NCBI GenBank assembly: GCA_902543145.1
Contig: CACBXG010000003.1
Coordinates: 155,088 to 202,007, forward strand
Length of the DNA stretch: 46,920 nucleotides
Direction: 5' to 3'
Origin: an uncultured SAR116 cluster alpha proteobacterium
Lineage (GTDB): Bacteria > Pseudomonadota > Alphaproteobacteria > Puniceispirillales > Marisalimonadaceae
This document shows, one piece after another, positions 9,140-16,501 of this stretch. The notes under the pieces were generated by a model that saw nothing but the letters and a program-made list of their open reading frames with translations, was not told where the DNA came from and did no database searches. The stretch's first letter is position 1. Each line of letters begins with the position of its first letter. A program made the position numbers and the translations under genes.

Positions 9140-9712
9140 ATGAATTTATTAGACAGAAAAAAAGCAATTCCTATTTTGATTGGTGATCATAAGAGATTTC
9201 TTATTATTTCAGGTTTGGCAGGGTCAGCAAAGGATATTGGTTTTTTAACTAAAGAAACTCCAAATACATTTTTATTTGGGGGTGCCATGGGAGGTGCGTT
9301 GCCAACTTCTCTTGGTCTTGCTCTATCAAGACCCAATGATAGAGTTCTTTGTGTTTCTGGTGACGGTGATATTTTAATGTCTATGGGTTGTCTGGCGACA
9401 ACAGTAACTATTAAACCTAAGAATCTTATTATTATTTGTGTTGACAATGCGTTATATTTGGAAACGGGTGGGCAAACATCTCATACAGGTTTAGGCGTAA
9501 ATTTAGAAATGATTGCAAAGGGGTGTGGCTTTTCTATTACCAAAACTATAATAACAGAGCAGGAATTATTAGAAGGAAAAAAAATTCTTGATAATTTTAG
9601 CGGACCAGCTTTCATACTATTAAAGGTTAGTGAATCAAGTCCTCCTAAATATTCTAGAAATTGGAATGCTTCTGAAGAAAAATTTAAATTCAGAAAAAAT
9701 TTAATAAACTAA
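9140..9712 (+). CDS. comE: TPP-dependent 2-oxoacid decarboxylase beta subunit, sulfopyruvate decarboxylase-like
   Basis: C-terminal (PP) half of the split decarboxylase, 190 residues, close to ComE length. It carries the TPP/Mg2+ motif: GDGD in 'VSGDGDILMSMG' and, about 24 residues later, N in 'VDNALY'. 'GGAMGGALPTSLGLAL' is typical of this domain. It starts 16 bases after the alpha gene, and both are needed for one active site. No xsc (sulfoacetaldehyde acetyltransferase) or pta gene lies in the window, so the fate of the aldehyde product is unknown. The cluster that began at dgoK ends here; no terminator hairpin is evident before the MarR gene. Confidence 0.75.
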   Translation: MNLLDRKKAIPILIGDHKRFLIISGLAGSAKDIGFLTKETPNTFLFGGAMGGALPTSLGLALSRPNDRVLCVSGDGDILMSMGCLATTVTIKPKNLIIICVDNALYLETGGQTSHTGLGVNLEMIAKGCGFSITKTIITEQELLEGKKILDNFSGPAFILLKVSESSPPKYSRNWNASEEKFKFRKNLIN

Positions 9713-9749
9713 ATTTTTATCTTTGATTAAATTAGTAAATATGTTAACT

Positions 9750-9773
9750 AAATAGTTTCCTAGTAAACTATTT
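9750..9773. promoter_or_regulatory. Inverted-repeat operator candidate upstream of marR-emrAB
   Basis: Perfect 9-base arms AAATAGTTT and AAACTATTT flank a 6-base spacer, 12 bases before the MarR start. A possible promoter (TTGATT at 9723-9728, 16-base spacer, TAACTA at 9745-9750) would place the transcription start inside the repeat. That geometry suits autorepression by the MarR protein encoded next. The match to MarR operators is by general shape only. Confidence 0.5.
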
Positions 9774-9785
9774 TGTAGGTATTGT

Positions 9786-10220
9786 TTGAAAGAATCATTT
9801 GAAGATAATATAGGATTGTTAATTCATGATGTAGCTCGATTACTTCGTGTTTTATATGATCGTCAAATGGCTTCTATAGGTCTAACTAGATCTCAATGGT
9901 GGCTCTTAACTTATTTATATTTTAAAGATGGCATAAAACAATCCGAACTTGCAATACTTATGGATATGGAAAAAGCACCATTAAGTAGACTTATAGACCG
10001 CATGGAATTAAAGGGATGGGTTGAAAGAAAAAGTGGAAGTAAAGATCGAAGAATAAAAAATATTTATTTATCTGAAAAAATTAAACCTCTTATTAATTCC
10101 ATGAGGGACAAAGCAGCAACTTATAGAAAAGATTCTTTATCCATATTAAATAATCAAGATCTCAACAAGTTAAGGGATTTACTACAGATTTTAAAAAAAG
10201 ATTTATCTTCAAAAGTATAA
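9786..10220 (+). CDS. MarR family transcriptional regulator
   Basis: Dimeric winged-helix repressor, 144 residues. The recognition region reads 'TRSQWWLLTYLYFKDGIKQ', then 'LAILMDMEKAPLSRLIDRME' and the wing 'GWVERKSGSKDRRIKNIYL' with the conserved D-R-R. The start is TTG at 9786; there is no earlier in-frame ATG and TAGG lies 6 bases upstream. It sits 18 bases before the membrane-fusion gene, the standard arrangement for a local repressor of an EmrAB-type pump that is induced when the protein binds a toxic ligand. The inverted repeat at 9750-9773 is the likely target. Confidence 0.85.
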   Translation: MKESFEDNIGLLIHDVARLLRVLYDRQMASIGLTRSQWWLLTYLYFKDGIKQSELAILMDMEKAPLSRLIDRMELKGWVERKSGSKDRRIKNIYLSEKIKPLINSMRDKAATYRKDSLSILNNQDLNKLRDLLQILKKDLSSKV

Positions 10221-10238
10221 TTTAAAGGAAAAGAGTTA

Positions 10239-11498
10239 ATGTCAAATGAAGTTGATAAAGAATTAAATCCTAGCAATAAAGTAGTTAGATTTTTATTATT
10301 AATTTTACTTCCTATTTTAGTTGTACTCACCACTGTGGGTTATTTTTATTCTTTAGGTAGGTTTATATCAACTGAAAATGCATACATAAAAGCTCCTATT
10401 ATTTCTGTTCAATCTGAGGTTTCTGGAAGAGTAGATATGGTATTTATTAAAGATAATCAAAGGGTAAATAAAGGAGATAAACTTTTTAAAATTGATACCG
10501 AAAAACTTGAATTGGATTTAAGTGAACAAAAACAGAATCTTATAAATATAATTAAAGAAATTGAGAAAAGAAAATCAAAATATAACGAGGCGAAAGAAGA
10601 AGTAAAATTAGCAAAAGAAGAAATTAAATTTTATTCTTCTGAAATTAAGAGAGTGAACTCTTTATTTAATGTTGAGATTAAGTTAGCGAAGGAAAAAGTT
10701 GAATATCAAAAATTAGAGCTTAATAGAATTAAAAATTTGGTTAAAAAAGGAGTTGGTCTTCAAAGTAAACTTGATGAAGCAAAATTTCTTTATAATTCTG
10801 CCATAGCTAATTTAAAATATGTAAATCTAAATAATGATTTAGAAAAAATTAAATATTCGTATTTGTCTTCAAAACAAAAACTAAAAATAAATCAAGATAA
10901 ACTCAAAACAATACTAACCACTTTAAATGGTAATGAAAAAATTTTGCCAAAAAAACATCCACTATACTTAAAACATAAAAGTAAATTAAATAAAATAAAC
11001 TTTGATATTAAGCAGTCTATTATATTTGCTAAACAAGATGGGATTGTTGCTAAATTGAATCTAGAAAAAGGAGAGTATATAGATGTTGGAAAAATTCTAT
11101 TTGCAATAGTAGATGAAAAAAATTCTTGGTTAGAAGCTAATTTAAAAGAAACTGACTTAACCAATATAAAAGTTGGTCAATCAGCATATTTTATTCCTGA
11201 TGCATATCCTGATACAAAATGGAATGCCCAAGTGCAAAGTATAAGTCCTGCCACAGGTGCTGAATTTTCAATTTTACCACCACAAAACTCTTCTGGTAAT
11301 TGGGTAAAAGTTGTTCAAAGAATACCTGTAAGAATTTCGATTGGTGATCCTATTAATAAAAATAAAGATAATTTAAATGCTGATAAACAGCTTAGGGTAG
11401 GTATGTCTGTGTCAGTTACGATAGACACTAAGTATGAGAGTGAAATTCCAATAATAATCCGACCTTTTGCTTCTATTTTTAAATCACTAAGAGATTAA
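10239..11498 (+). CDS. emrA: HlyD/EmrA-type membrane fusion protein
   Basis: Periplasmic adaptor linking the inner-membrane pump to an outer-membrane channel. 419 residues: cytoplasmic N-terminus of ~17, one membrane anchor (about 18-40), then 'TENAYIKAPIISVQSEVSG' and 'GDKLFKID' of the lipoyl-like half-motif, a long charged coiled-coil hairpin (about 90-240), the second lipoyl half ('AKQDGIVAKLNLEKGEYI') and a beta-barrel domain ending in 'RVGMSVSVTID'. A good Shine-Dalgarno (AAAGGA) precedes the ATG. The gene is one base from the pump gene. The TolC-like outer-membrane partner is not in the window. Confidence 0.88.
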   Translation: MSNEVDKELNPSNKVVRFLLLILLPILVVLTTVGYFYSLGRFISTENAYIKAPIISVQSEVSGRVDMVFIKDNQRVNKGDKLFKIDTEKLELDLSEQKQNLINIIKEIEKRKSKYNEAKEEVKLAKEEIKFYSSEIKRVNSLFNVEIKLAKEKVEYQKLELNRIKNLVKKGVGLQSKLDEAKFLYNSAIANLKYVNLNNDLEKIKYSYLSSKQKLKINQDKLKTILTTLNGNEKILPKKHPLYLKHKSKLNKINFDIKQSIIFAKQDGIVAKLNLEKGEYIDVGKILFAIVDEKNSWLEANLKETDLTNIKVGQSAYFIPDAYPDTKWNAQVQSISPATGAEFSILPPQNSSGNWVKVVQRIPVRISIGDPINKNKDNLNADKQLRVGMSVSVTIDTKYESEIPIIIRPFASIFKSLRD

Positions 11499-11499
11499 G

Positions 11500-13002
11500 T
11501 TGTCACCTCTAATATCTGAAACTAATACTTCTTTTAAATGGTTTATTTTAGCTACAGCAACATTTGTAACTATGCTTTATGCGATGAATGTAACAATAGC
11601 TTCAATTGCATTATCAGACATGAGAGGAGCTATGGGAGCAACACAAGACCAGATTTCTTGGGTTGTAACTGGAAATATAGTTGCAACAGCAATCTTTACT
11701 CCTTTTGCTGGCTGGTTATCTTCGAGAATACAAATTAGAACAATTCTTTTTTTTAGCGTAATAGGTTTTATAATTTCTTCCATTTTTTGTGGAATGTCAG
11801 ATTCTTTAGAAGAAATTGTTATTGCAAGGGTAGCGCAAGGCATTTTTGGAGCACCACTTCCGCCGCTTTCACAAACGCTTGTTTTAGCAGTATTTCCAAA
11901 AAGACAAATTTCTGTGGCTATGGCAGTTTGGGGAATGGGTACAATTCTGGGTCCTGTGATTGCACCAACAATTGGAGGATATCTTGGTGAATTACTAAAT
12001 TGGAGATGGATTTTTTACACCTTAGTACCATTTGGTTTTTGTGCTTTATTAGCTGTAATTGCCACAGTTCCAAAAAGACCAGTTGAAGGTGGAATGCATT
12101 TAGACTGGGTTGGTTTTTTAGCTCTTGCATGTAGTGTTGCTGCATTACAAATAATGTTCGATAGAGGAGAAAGAAATAGTTGGTTTGATAGCACAGAGAC
12201 TATTATTGAGTGTGGAATAGCTATTATTGGCTTTTATATCTTTATTACTCACAGCCTGACAACAAAAAAGCCTTTTATAAATTTAAGTATTTTTAAAGAT
12301 AGAAATTACACTGTAGGTCTTATTCTAATATTCTTCTTTGGCATGTTAAATTTTGTTCCAATGGTAATCTTTCCACCTCTACTACAAGAATTGAGAGGGT
12401 ATCCTCAATCTATAATTGGATTAATATTAGGAATGAGAGGAATAGGAACGTTTGTTGGTTTTGCAATAATAGCTTTTACAAGCAGGATTGACCCAAGAAT
12501 AATTATTTTTTTTGGTTTTGGGATACAAGCTATCTCAGGTCTTTACATGTCAACCTTTGATATAAATATGACCTTTTCACATATAGCCTGGGCCAGCTTA
12601 GTTCAGGGTTTAGGTGTTGGTTTGACTTGGCCTCCAGTGAGTGTTATTTGCTTTGCAACCTTGTCAAATAAATTTCACGGAGAAGCTACAGCTATGTTTC
12701 ATCTAATTAGAAACATTGGATCAAGTTTTTTTATTTCAGTAAGTGTTGCAGTTGTTCTTCATATGGGTCAAATTAACTTTGAAGAAATTGGTTCTACAGT
12801 ATCCTTATGGAACCAAGGGATTAACTTTTCAGGTTTCATTAATTCATTAGATGATTTGAATGTTACAAAGTTAACAAATGAATTAAATAGACAAAGTCTT
12901 ATGGTTGGGTATATAGATACATTTAAATTATATTCATGGGTAGGATTTTTATCTATACCATTAATTTTTTTAATAAAAATAACAAAGACTCAAAATAATT
13001 AA
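11500..13002 (+). CDS. emrB: DHA2 family MFS drug efflux permease (EmrB-like)
   Basis: Proton-driven multidrug exporter with about 14 hydrophobic segments in 500 residues, the DHA2 size. Typical motifs: 'NVTIASIALSDMRG' in TM1, 'WVVTGNIVATAIFTPFAGWL' region in TM2, the loop 'SSRIQIRTIL' (motif A position) and 'WGMGTILGPVIAPTIGGYL' (motif C of drug antiporters). The start is TTG at 11500, one base after the stop of the fusion-protein gene, giving 'MSPLISETNTSFKW'. An internal ATG would remove part of TM1. It works with the preceding adaptor; substrate unknown. Confidence 0.88.
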   Translation: MSPLISETNTSFKWFILATATFVTMLYAMNVTIASIALSDMRGAMGATQDQISWVVTGNIVATAIFTPFAGWLSSRIQIRTILFFSVIGFIISSIFCGMSDSLEEIVIARVAQGIFGAPLPPLSQTLVLAVFPKRQISVAMAVWGMGTILGPVIAPTIGGYLGELLNWRWIFYTLVPFGFCALLAVIATVPKRPVEGGMHLDWVGFLALACSVAALQIMFDRGERNSWFDSTETIIECGIAIIGFYIFITHSLTTKKPFINLSIFKDRNYTVGLILIFFFGMLNFVPMVIFPPLLQELRGYPQSIIGLILGMRGIGTFVGFAIIAFTSRIDPRIIIFFGFGIQAISGLYMSTFDINMTFSHIAWASLVQGLGVGLTWPPVSVICFATLSNKFHGEATAMFHLIRNIGSSFFISVSVAVVLHMGQINFEEIGSTVSLWNQGINFSGFINSLDDLNVTKLTNELNRQSLMVGYIDTFKLYSWVGFLSIPLIFLIKITKTQNN

Positions 13003-13023
13003 TTCTGATTTATAGGGAGATAC

Positions 13024-13911
13024 ATGGTTAATAATATAATTCTTATTGATGGTGGCATGGGCCAAGAATTAATACATAGATCAAAAGTTAAACCAGATGG
13101 TCTCTGGTCAGCAAGAGTGATGCTTGATAATTATGACTTAGTTGTGGATTTGCACAGAGATTTTATAAAAGCTGGTGCAGAGGCAATAACATTAAATTCT
13201 TATAGTATCACACCACAAAAGTTAAAAAGACATAATCTGGAAGAATTATTCATACCTCTTCAAAAAAGTGCAATAAAAGCGGCCATTGAGGCTAAAAACT
13301 CATCGTCAGTTGAAACTGATATAAAAATTATTGGCTGTTTGCCTCCACTAGTTATGAGTTATAAGACAAATATAGGCATGGATAAAAATGAAGCAAAAGA
13401 TACTTATAAGAAAATAATAGAAATTCAAGAACCACATGTAGAAATACTTTTGTGTGAGACAGTTTGTTCAATTGAAGAAGCTCATATAGCAACTGAAACT
13501 GCTTTAACTACTGATAAAAAAGTTTGGTTGAGTTTCTGTGTCAAGGAAGAAGACGGAACCTTATTACGATCTGGAGAGAGTTTAGAAGATGCTTTAAGAG
13601 AATTTAATAATTCAAAAATTGATTCCTTTTTAATAAATTGTGCTCCACCTGAAGCTATTCATTCTTCAATTAATGTTATGAAAAATTTTTCCAAGCCATT
13701 TGGTGCTTTACCTAATGCTTTTGTAACAGTAAATGACCTAGACATTCACAATGATGTATCAATTCTTAAAAAAAGATCTGATTTAAACATTAATAAATTT
13801 ACAGGTGAAATATTGAGTTACATTAAAAATAATGCTTCTATAATTGGAGGATGTTGTGAGGTAGGTCCAAAATATATAAAAGCACTAAAAAACGAAATTT
13901 TTAATAAATAG
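13024..13911 (+). CDS. Homocysteine S-methyltransferase family protein
   Basis: Zinc-dependent methyltransferase of the Hcy-methyltransferase/BHMT family that moves a methyl group from a donor (betaine, S-methylmethionine, or a related compound) to homocysteine. 295 residues. The opening 'LIDGGMGQEL' is the family signature, C206 ('INCAPP') and the pair C277-C278 ('GGCCEVGP') are the three zinc thiolates. The strong Shine-Dalgarno GGGAG stands 5 bases before the ATG. It lies 21 bases after the pump gene on the same strand but has no evident functional link to it. The donor cannot be read from sequence. Confidence 0.85.
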   Translation: MVNNIILIDGGMGQELIHRSKVKPDGLWSARVMLDNYDLVVDLHRDFIKAGAEAITLNSYSITPQKLKRHNLEELFIPLQKSAIKAAIEAKNSSSVETDIKIIGCLPPLVMSYKTNIGMDKNEAKDTYKKIIEIQEPHVEILLCETVCSIEEAHIATETALTTDKKVWLSFCVKEEDGTLLRSGESLEDALREFNNSKIDSFLINCAPPEAIHSSINVMKNFSKPFGALPNAFVTVNDLDIHNDVSILKKRSDLNINKFTGEILSYIKNNASIIGGCCEVGPKYIKALKNEIFNK

Positions 13912-13936
13912 ATCAAGTTTTTGGAGTTTATAAAGA

Positions 13937-14776
13937 ATGAAATTTAATGGAACTCAGAATTATATTTCAACTGAAGATTTGAACGTTGCAGTAAATGCAG
14001 CAATTTCACTTGAAAAACCATTATTAATTAAAGGTGAGCCAGGAACTGGAAAAACAGAATTGGCTAGACAAGTATCGGACAGCCTAGGATTAGGTATTAT
14101 TGAATGGAATATAAAATCCACAACAAAAGCTCAGCAAGGATTATATGAATATGATGCTGTTAGTCGTCTTAGAGATAGCCAACTAGGCGATAAAAAGATA
14201 GAAAATATTGGAAATTACATAAAGAAAGGTAAGATTTGGAATGCTTTTGAGTCTAAAGAAAGATCAGTACTATTAATTGATGAGATTGATAAAGCAGACA
14301 TAGAATTTCCAAATGACCTACTTCAAGAGTTAGATAAAATGGAATTTTTTGTTTATGAAACTAGTGAAATTGTTAAAGCAAAAAAAAGACCCATAGTAAT
14401 AATAACATCTAATAATGAAAAAGAACTTCCAGAGGCATTTTTAAGACGATGTTTTTTTCATTACATTCAATTTCCTGAAATTGATACTTTAAAAAAAATT
14501 GTTCAAGTACACTTTCCTGAAATAAAAAAATCATTACTAGAATCAGCACTAAATAGATTTTTTGAAGTTAGAGAAATTCCTGGATTAAAGAAAAAACCAT
14601 CAACTTCAGAGGCCTTAGATTGGATTAAACTTTTATTACTTGAAGATATTAATCCAATAGATTTAAAAAGTGATGGAAAGGATTTGTTGCCTAAGTTACA
14701 TGGCGCTCTAATTAAAAATGAACAAGATGTTCATTTGTTTGAAAGATTAGCTTTTATGGCAAGAGGAAATAGATAA
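13937..14776 (+). CDS. MoxR-type AAA+ ATPase
   Basis: Predicted ATP-driven chaperone of the MoxR/CoxD group that works with a VWA-domain partner to mature or insert cofactors in client enzymes. 279 residues. Walker A GEPGTGKT at 33-40, Walker B with D115-E116 in 'VLLIDEID', sensor-1 'IVIITSNNEKELP', and the arginine-finger region 'EAFLRRC'. The VWA gene follows after 4 bases. A plausible client is a molybdenum or other metal enzyme, but no coxLMS, nor or similar operon is adjacent; the formate dehydrogenase 5 kb upstream is the only molybdoenzyme in the window. Confidence 0.85.
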   Translation: MKFNGTQNYISTEDLNVAVNAAISLEKPLLIKGEPGTGKTELARQVSDSLGLGIIEWNIKSTTKAQQGLYEYDAVSRLRDSQLGDKKIENIGNYIKKGKIWNAFESKERSVLLIDEIDKADIEFPNDLLQELDKMEFFVYETSEIVKAKKRPIVIITSNNEKELPEAFLRRCFFHYIQFPEIDTLKKIVQVHFPEIKKSLLESALNRFFEVREIPGLKKKPSTSEALDWIKLLLLEDINPIDLKSDGKDLLPKLHGALIKNEQDVHLFERLAFMARGNR

Positions 14777-14780
14777 GAGA

Positions 14781-15971
14781 ATGTTTCTAAATTTCTTTTT
14801 CAAACTAAAAGATGCCAGAATTCCAGTTACATTAAATGAATTTTTTACATTTTTAGATACAATTAAATTAGACTTTATTCAATTTAACATTGATAATTTT
14901 TATTACATGGCTAGAGCATGTCTAGTCAAAGACGAAAGATTAATAGATCGATTTGATGTTGTTTTTGGTGAATATTTTAAGGGTATTGAAACCTTAAAAT
15001 TAGAAGACGTACTTGAACATTTAAAAGTCCCAAAAGAATGGCTTCAAAAAATGTTGGATAAGCATTTTACTAAAGAAGAAATTGAGGAGATAAAATCTTT
15101 AGGTAGTTTTGATGAACTAATGAAAACACTTGAACAAAGACTAAAAGAACAAAAAAAACGTCATCAAGGTGGTAATAAATGGATAGGTACAGCTGGTAAA
15201 TCACCCTTTGGAGCTTATGGATACAATCCAGAAGGAATAAGAATTGGACAACATGAAAGAGGGCAGGGAAAGGCTGTTAAAGTATGGGACAAAAGAGTAT
15301 TTCGAGATTTTGATGATACAAGAGAATTAGATACACGAGGAATGCAAGTTGCATTAAAAAGATTAAGGCAATGGGCGAGAACTGGTATTGATGAAGAGTT
15401 AGATATAGATAATACAATATCACATACTGCAAAAAATGGTTATTTAGACATAAAAACCAGAAAAGAAAGAGAAAATGCAATTAAAATATTACTTTTTCTT
15501 GATGTAGGTGGTTCTATGGATGACTATGTCAAACAAGTAGAAAATTTATTTTCGGCTGCAAAAAATGTTTTCAAAAACCTTAACTTTTTTTACTTTCATA
15601 ATTGTCTATATGAAGGTGTTTGGAAAAGTAACGTAAGACGATGGAAAGAACAATTTTCTACAACAGAAATTTTCAGGACATATGGAAAAGAATATAAATG
15701 TATCTTCGTTGGTGATGCTTCAATGAGTCCATATGAAATTTTAGCAGAGGGTGGTGGTAATGAACATTTTAATCAAGAAACAGGACAAGTTTGGTTAGAA
15801 AGAGCTATTGCCCAGTGGCCGTCAAATGTATGGATTAATCCAACAAAACAGGAGCATTGGAATTATTCTCAGTCTACACATATTATTAAAGAAATATTTT
15901 CAAATAGAATGGTACCCCTAAGCATAAAAGGAATAGAAGAAGCAACTAAAATTTTATCTAAAACTAATTAA
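14781..15971 (+). CDS. VWA domain protein, CoxE-like partner of the MoxR ATPase
   Basis: 396 soluble residues. The N-terminal part ('FFFKLKDARIPVTLNEFFTFLDTI') is typical of CoxE-like proteins; residues about 95-130 are a charged helix; a glycine-rich segment with 'GTAGKSPFGAYGYNP' follows. The VWA domain begins near 234 with a modified MIDAS: D241-V-G-G-S245-M in place of DxSxS, which is usual in this subgroup. The C-terminal half contains 'FVGDASMSPYEI'. It should recruit the client protein for the MoxR ATPase through metal-ion-mediated contact. The tight pairing supports this role; the client is unknown. Confidence 0.8.
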   Translation: MFLNFFFKLKDARIPVTLNEFFTFLDTIKLDFIQFNIDNFYYMARACLVKDERLIDRFDVVFGEYFKGIETLKLEDVLEHLKVPKEWLQKMLDKHFTKEEIEEIKSLGSFDELMKTLEQRLKEQKKRHQGGNKWIGTAGKSPFGAYGYNPEGIRIGQHERGQGKAVKVWDKRVFRDFDDTRELDTRGMQVALKRLRQWARTGIDEELDIDNTISHTAKNGYLDIKTRKERENAIKILLFLDVGGSMDDYVKQVENLFSAAKNVFKNLNFFYFHNCLYEGVWKSNVRRWKEQFSTTEIFRTYGKEYKCIFVGDASMSPYEILAEGGGNEHFNQETGQVWLERAIAQWPSNVWINPTKQEHWNYSQSTHIIKEIFSNRMVPLSIKGIEEATKILSKTN

Positions 15972-15992
15972 AATAAATAGGTCATTTAATAA

Positions 15993-16496
15993 ATGAAAGA
16001 AAACAAAATTGGCGGTCAGTATTCAACTCCAATTGTTCTTCCCGAACAGAAAGTTTTAAAAGAATGGTTGGATTATAATGGCCATATGAATGTTGCTTAC
16101 TATACACTAGCATTTGATAAATCCTTAGATATATTCTTAGAAGATTTTCTTGGAATAGGAGAAACTCATGCTTATGAAAATTCCCAGGGTCCATTTGTTG
16201 TTCAAGCTCATTATCATTATTTAAGTGAGATGAAATTAAATGAAAAATTTAACGTACGCTTATTTGTGGTTGATTGCGATAAAAAAAAGATGCACTTATG
16301 TTTAGAAATTTTTTCACAGCTTCAAGAAAAAGTAATTGCAGTTGTTGAACAAGTTTTAATAAATGTAAATTTAAAACTACGTAAGTCTGAACAATATCCA
16401 TCATGGGCTTTTGAAAAACTTCTCAAATTAAAAAATATTCATAAAAATGCCTCATTACCATCTGCTTTTGGAAAATCAATAGGATTAAAAAAGTAG
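15993..16496 (+). CDS. 4HBT/hot-dog fold acyl-CoA thioesterase
   Basis: 167 residues, likely hydrolysing an acyl-CoA to free acid and CoA. The active-site signature 'DYNGHMN' (27-33) with D27 and the following helix 'VAYYTLAFDKSLDIFLE' identify the 4-hydroxybenzoyl-CoA thioesterase family. 'MHLCLEIF' and 'VEQVLINVNL' form the later hot-dog strands. It begins 21 bases after the VWA gene and ends 5 bases before the unknown permease, so all may be cotranscribed. Relatives occur in carnitine/betaine operons; nothing nearby proves that substrate here. Confidence 0.78.
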   Translation: MKENKIGGQYSTPIVLPEQKVLKEWLDYNGHMNVAYYTLAFDKSLDIFLEDFLGIGETHAYENSQGPFVVQAHYHYLSEMKLNEKFNVRLFVVDCDKKKMHLCLEIFSQLQEKVIAVVEQVLINVNLKLRKSEQYPSWAFEKLLKLKNIHKNASLPSAFGKSIGLKK

Positions 16497-16501
16497 AAAA
16501 A

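Noticed and set aside
11538-12145. Several open frames of 66-88 codons on both strands inside emrB
   Set aside because: They lie wholly within a clearly coding gene, have no ribosome sites, and show no protein-like composition; shadows of the real frame. The same applies to similar frames inside the Mnh, DUF1538 and ligase genes.
13003-13023. SAM or other methionine-linked riboswitch before the homocysteine methyltransferase gene
   Set aside because: The gap is only 21 bases, just enough for a ribosome-binding site.
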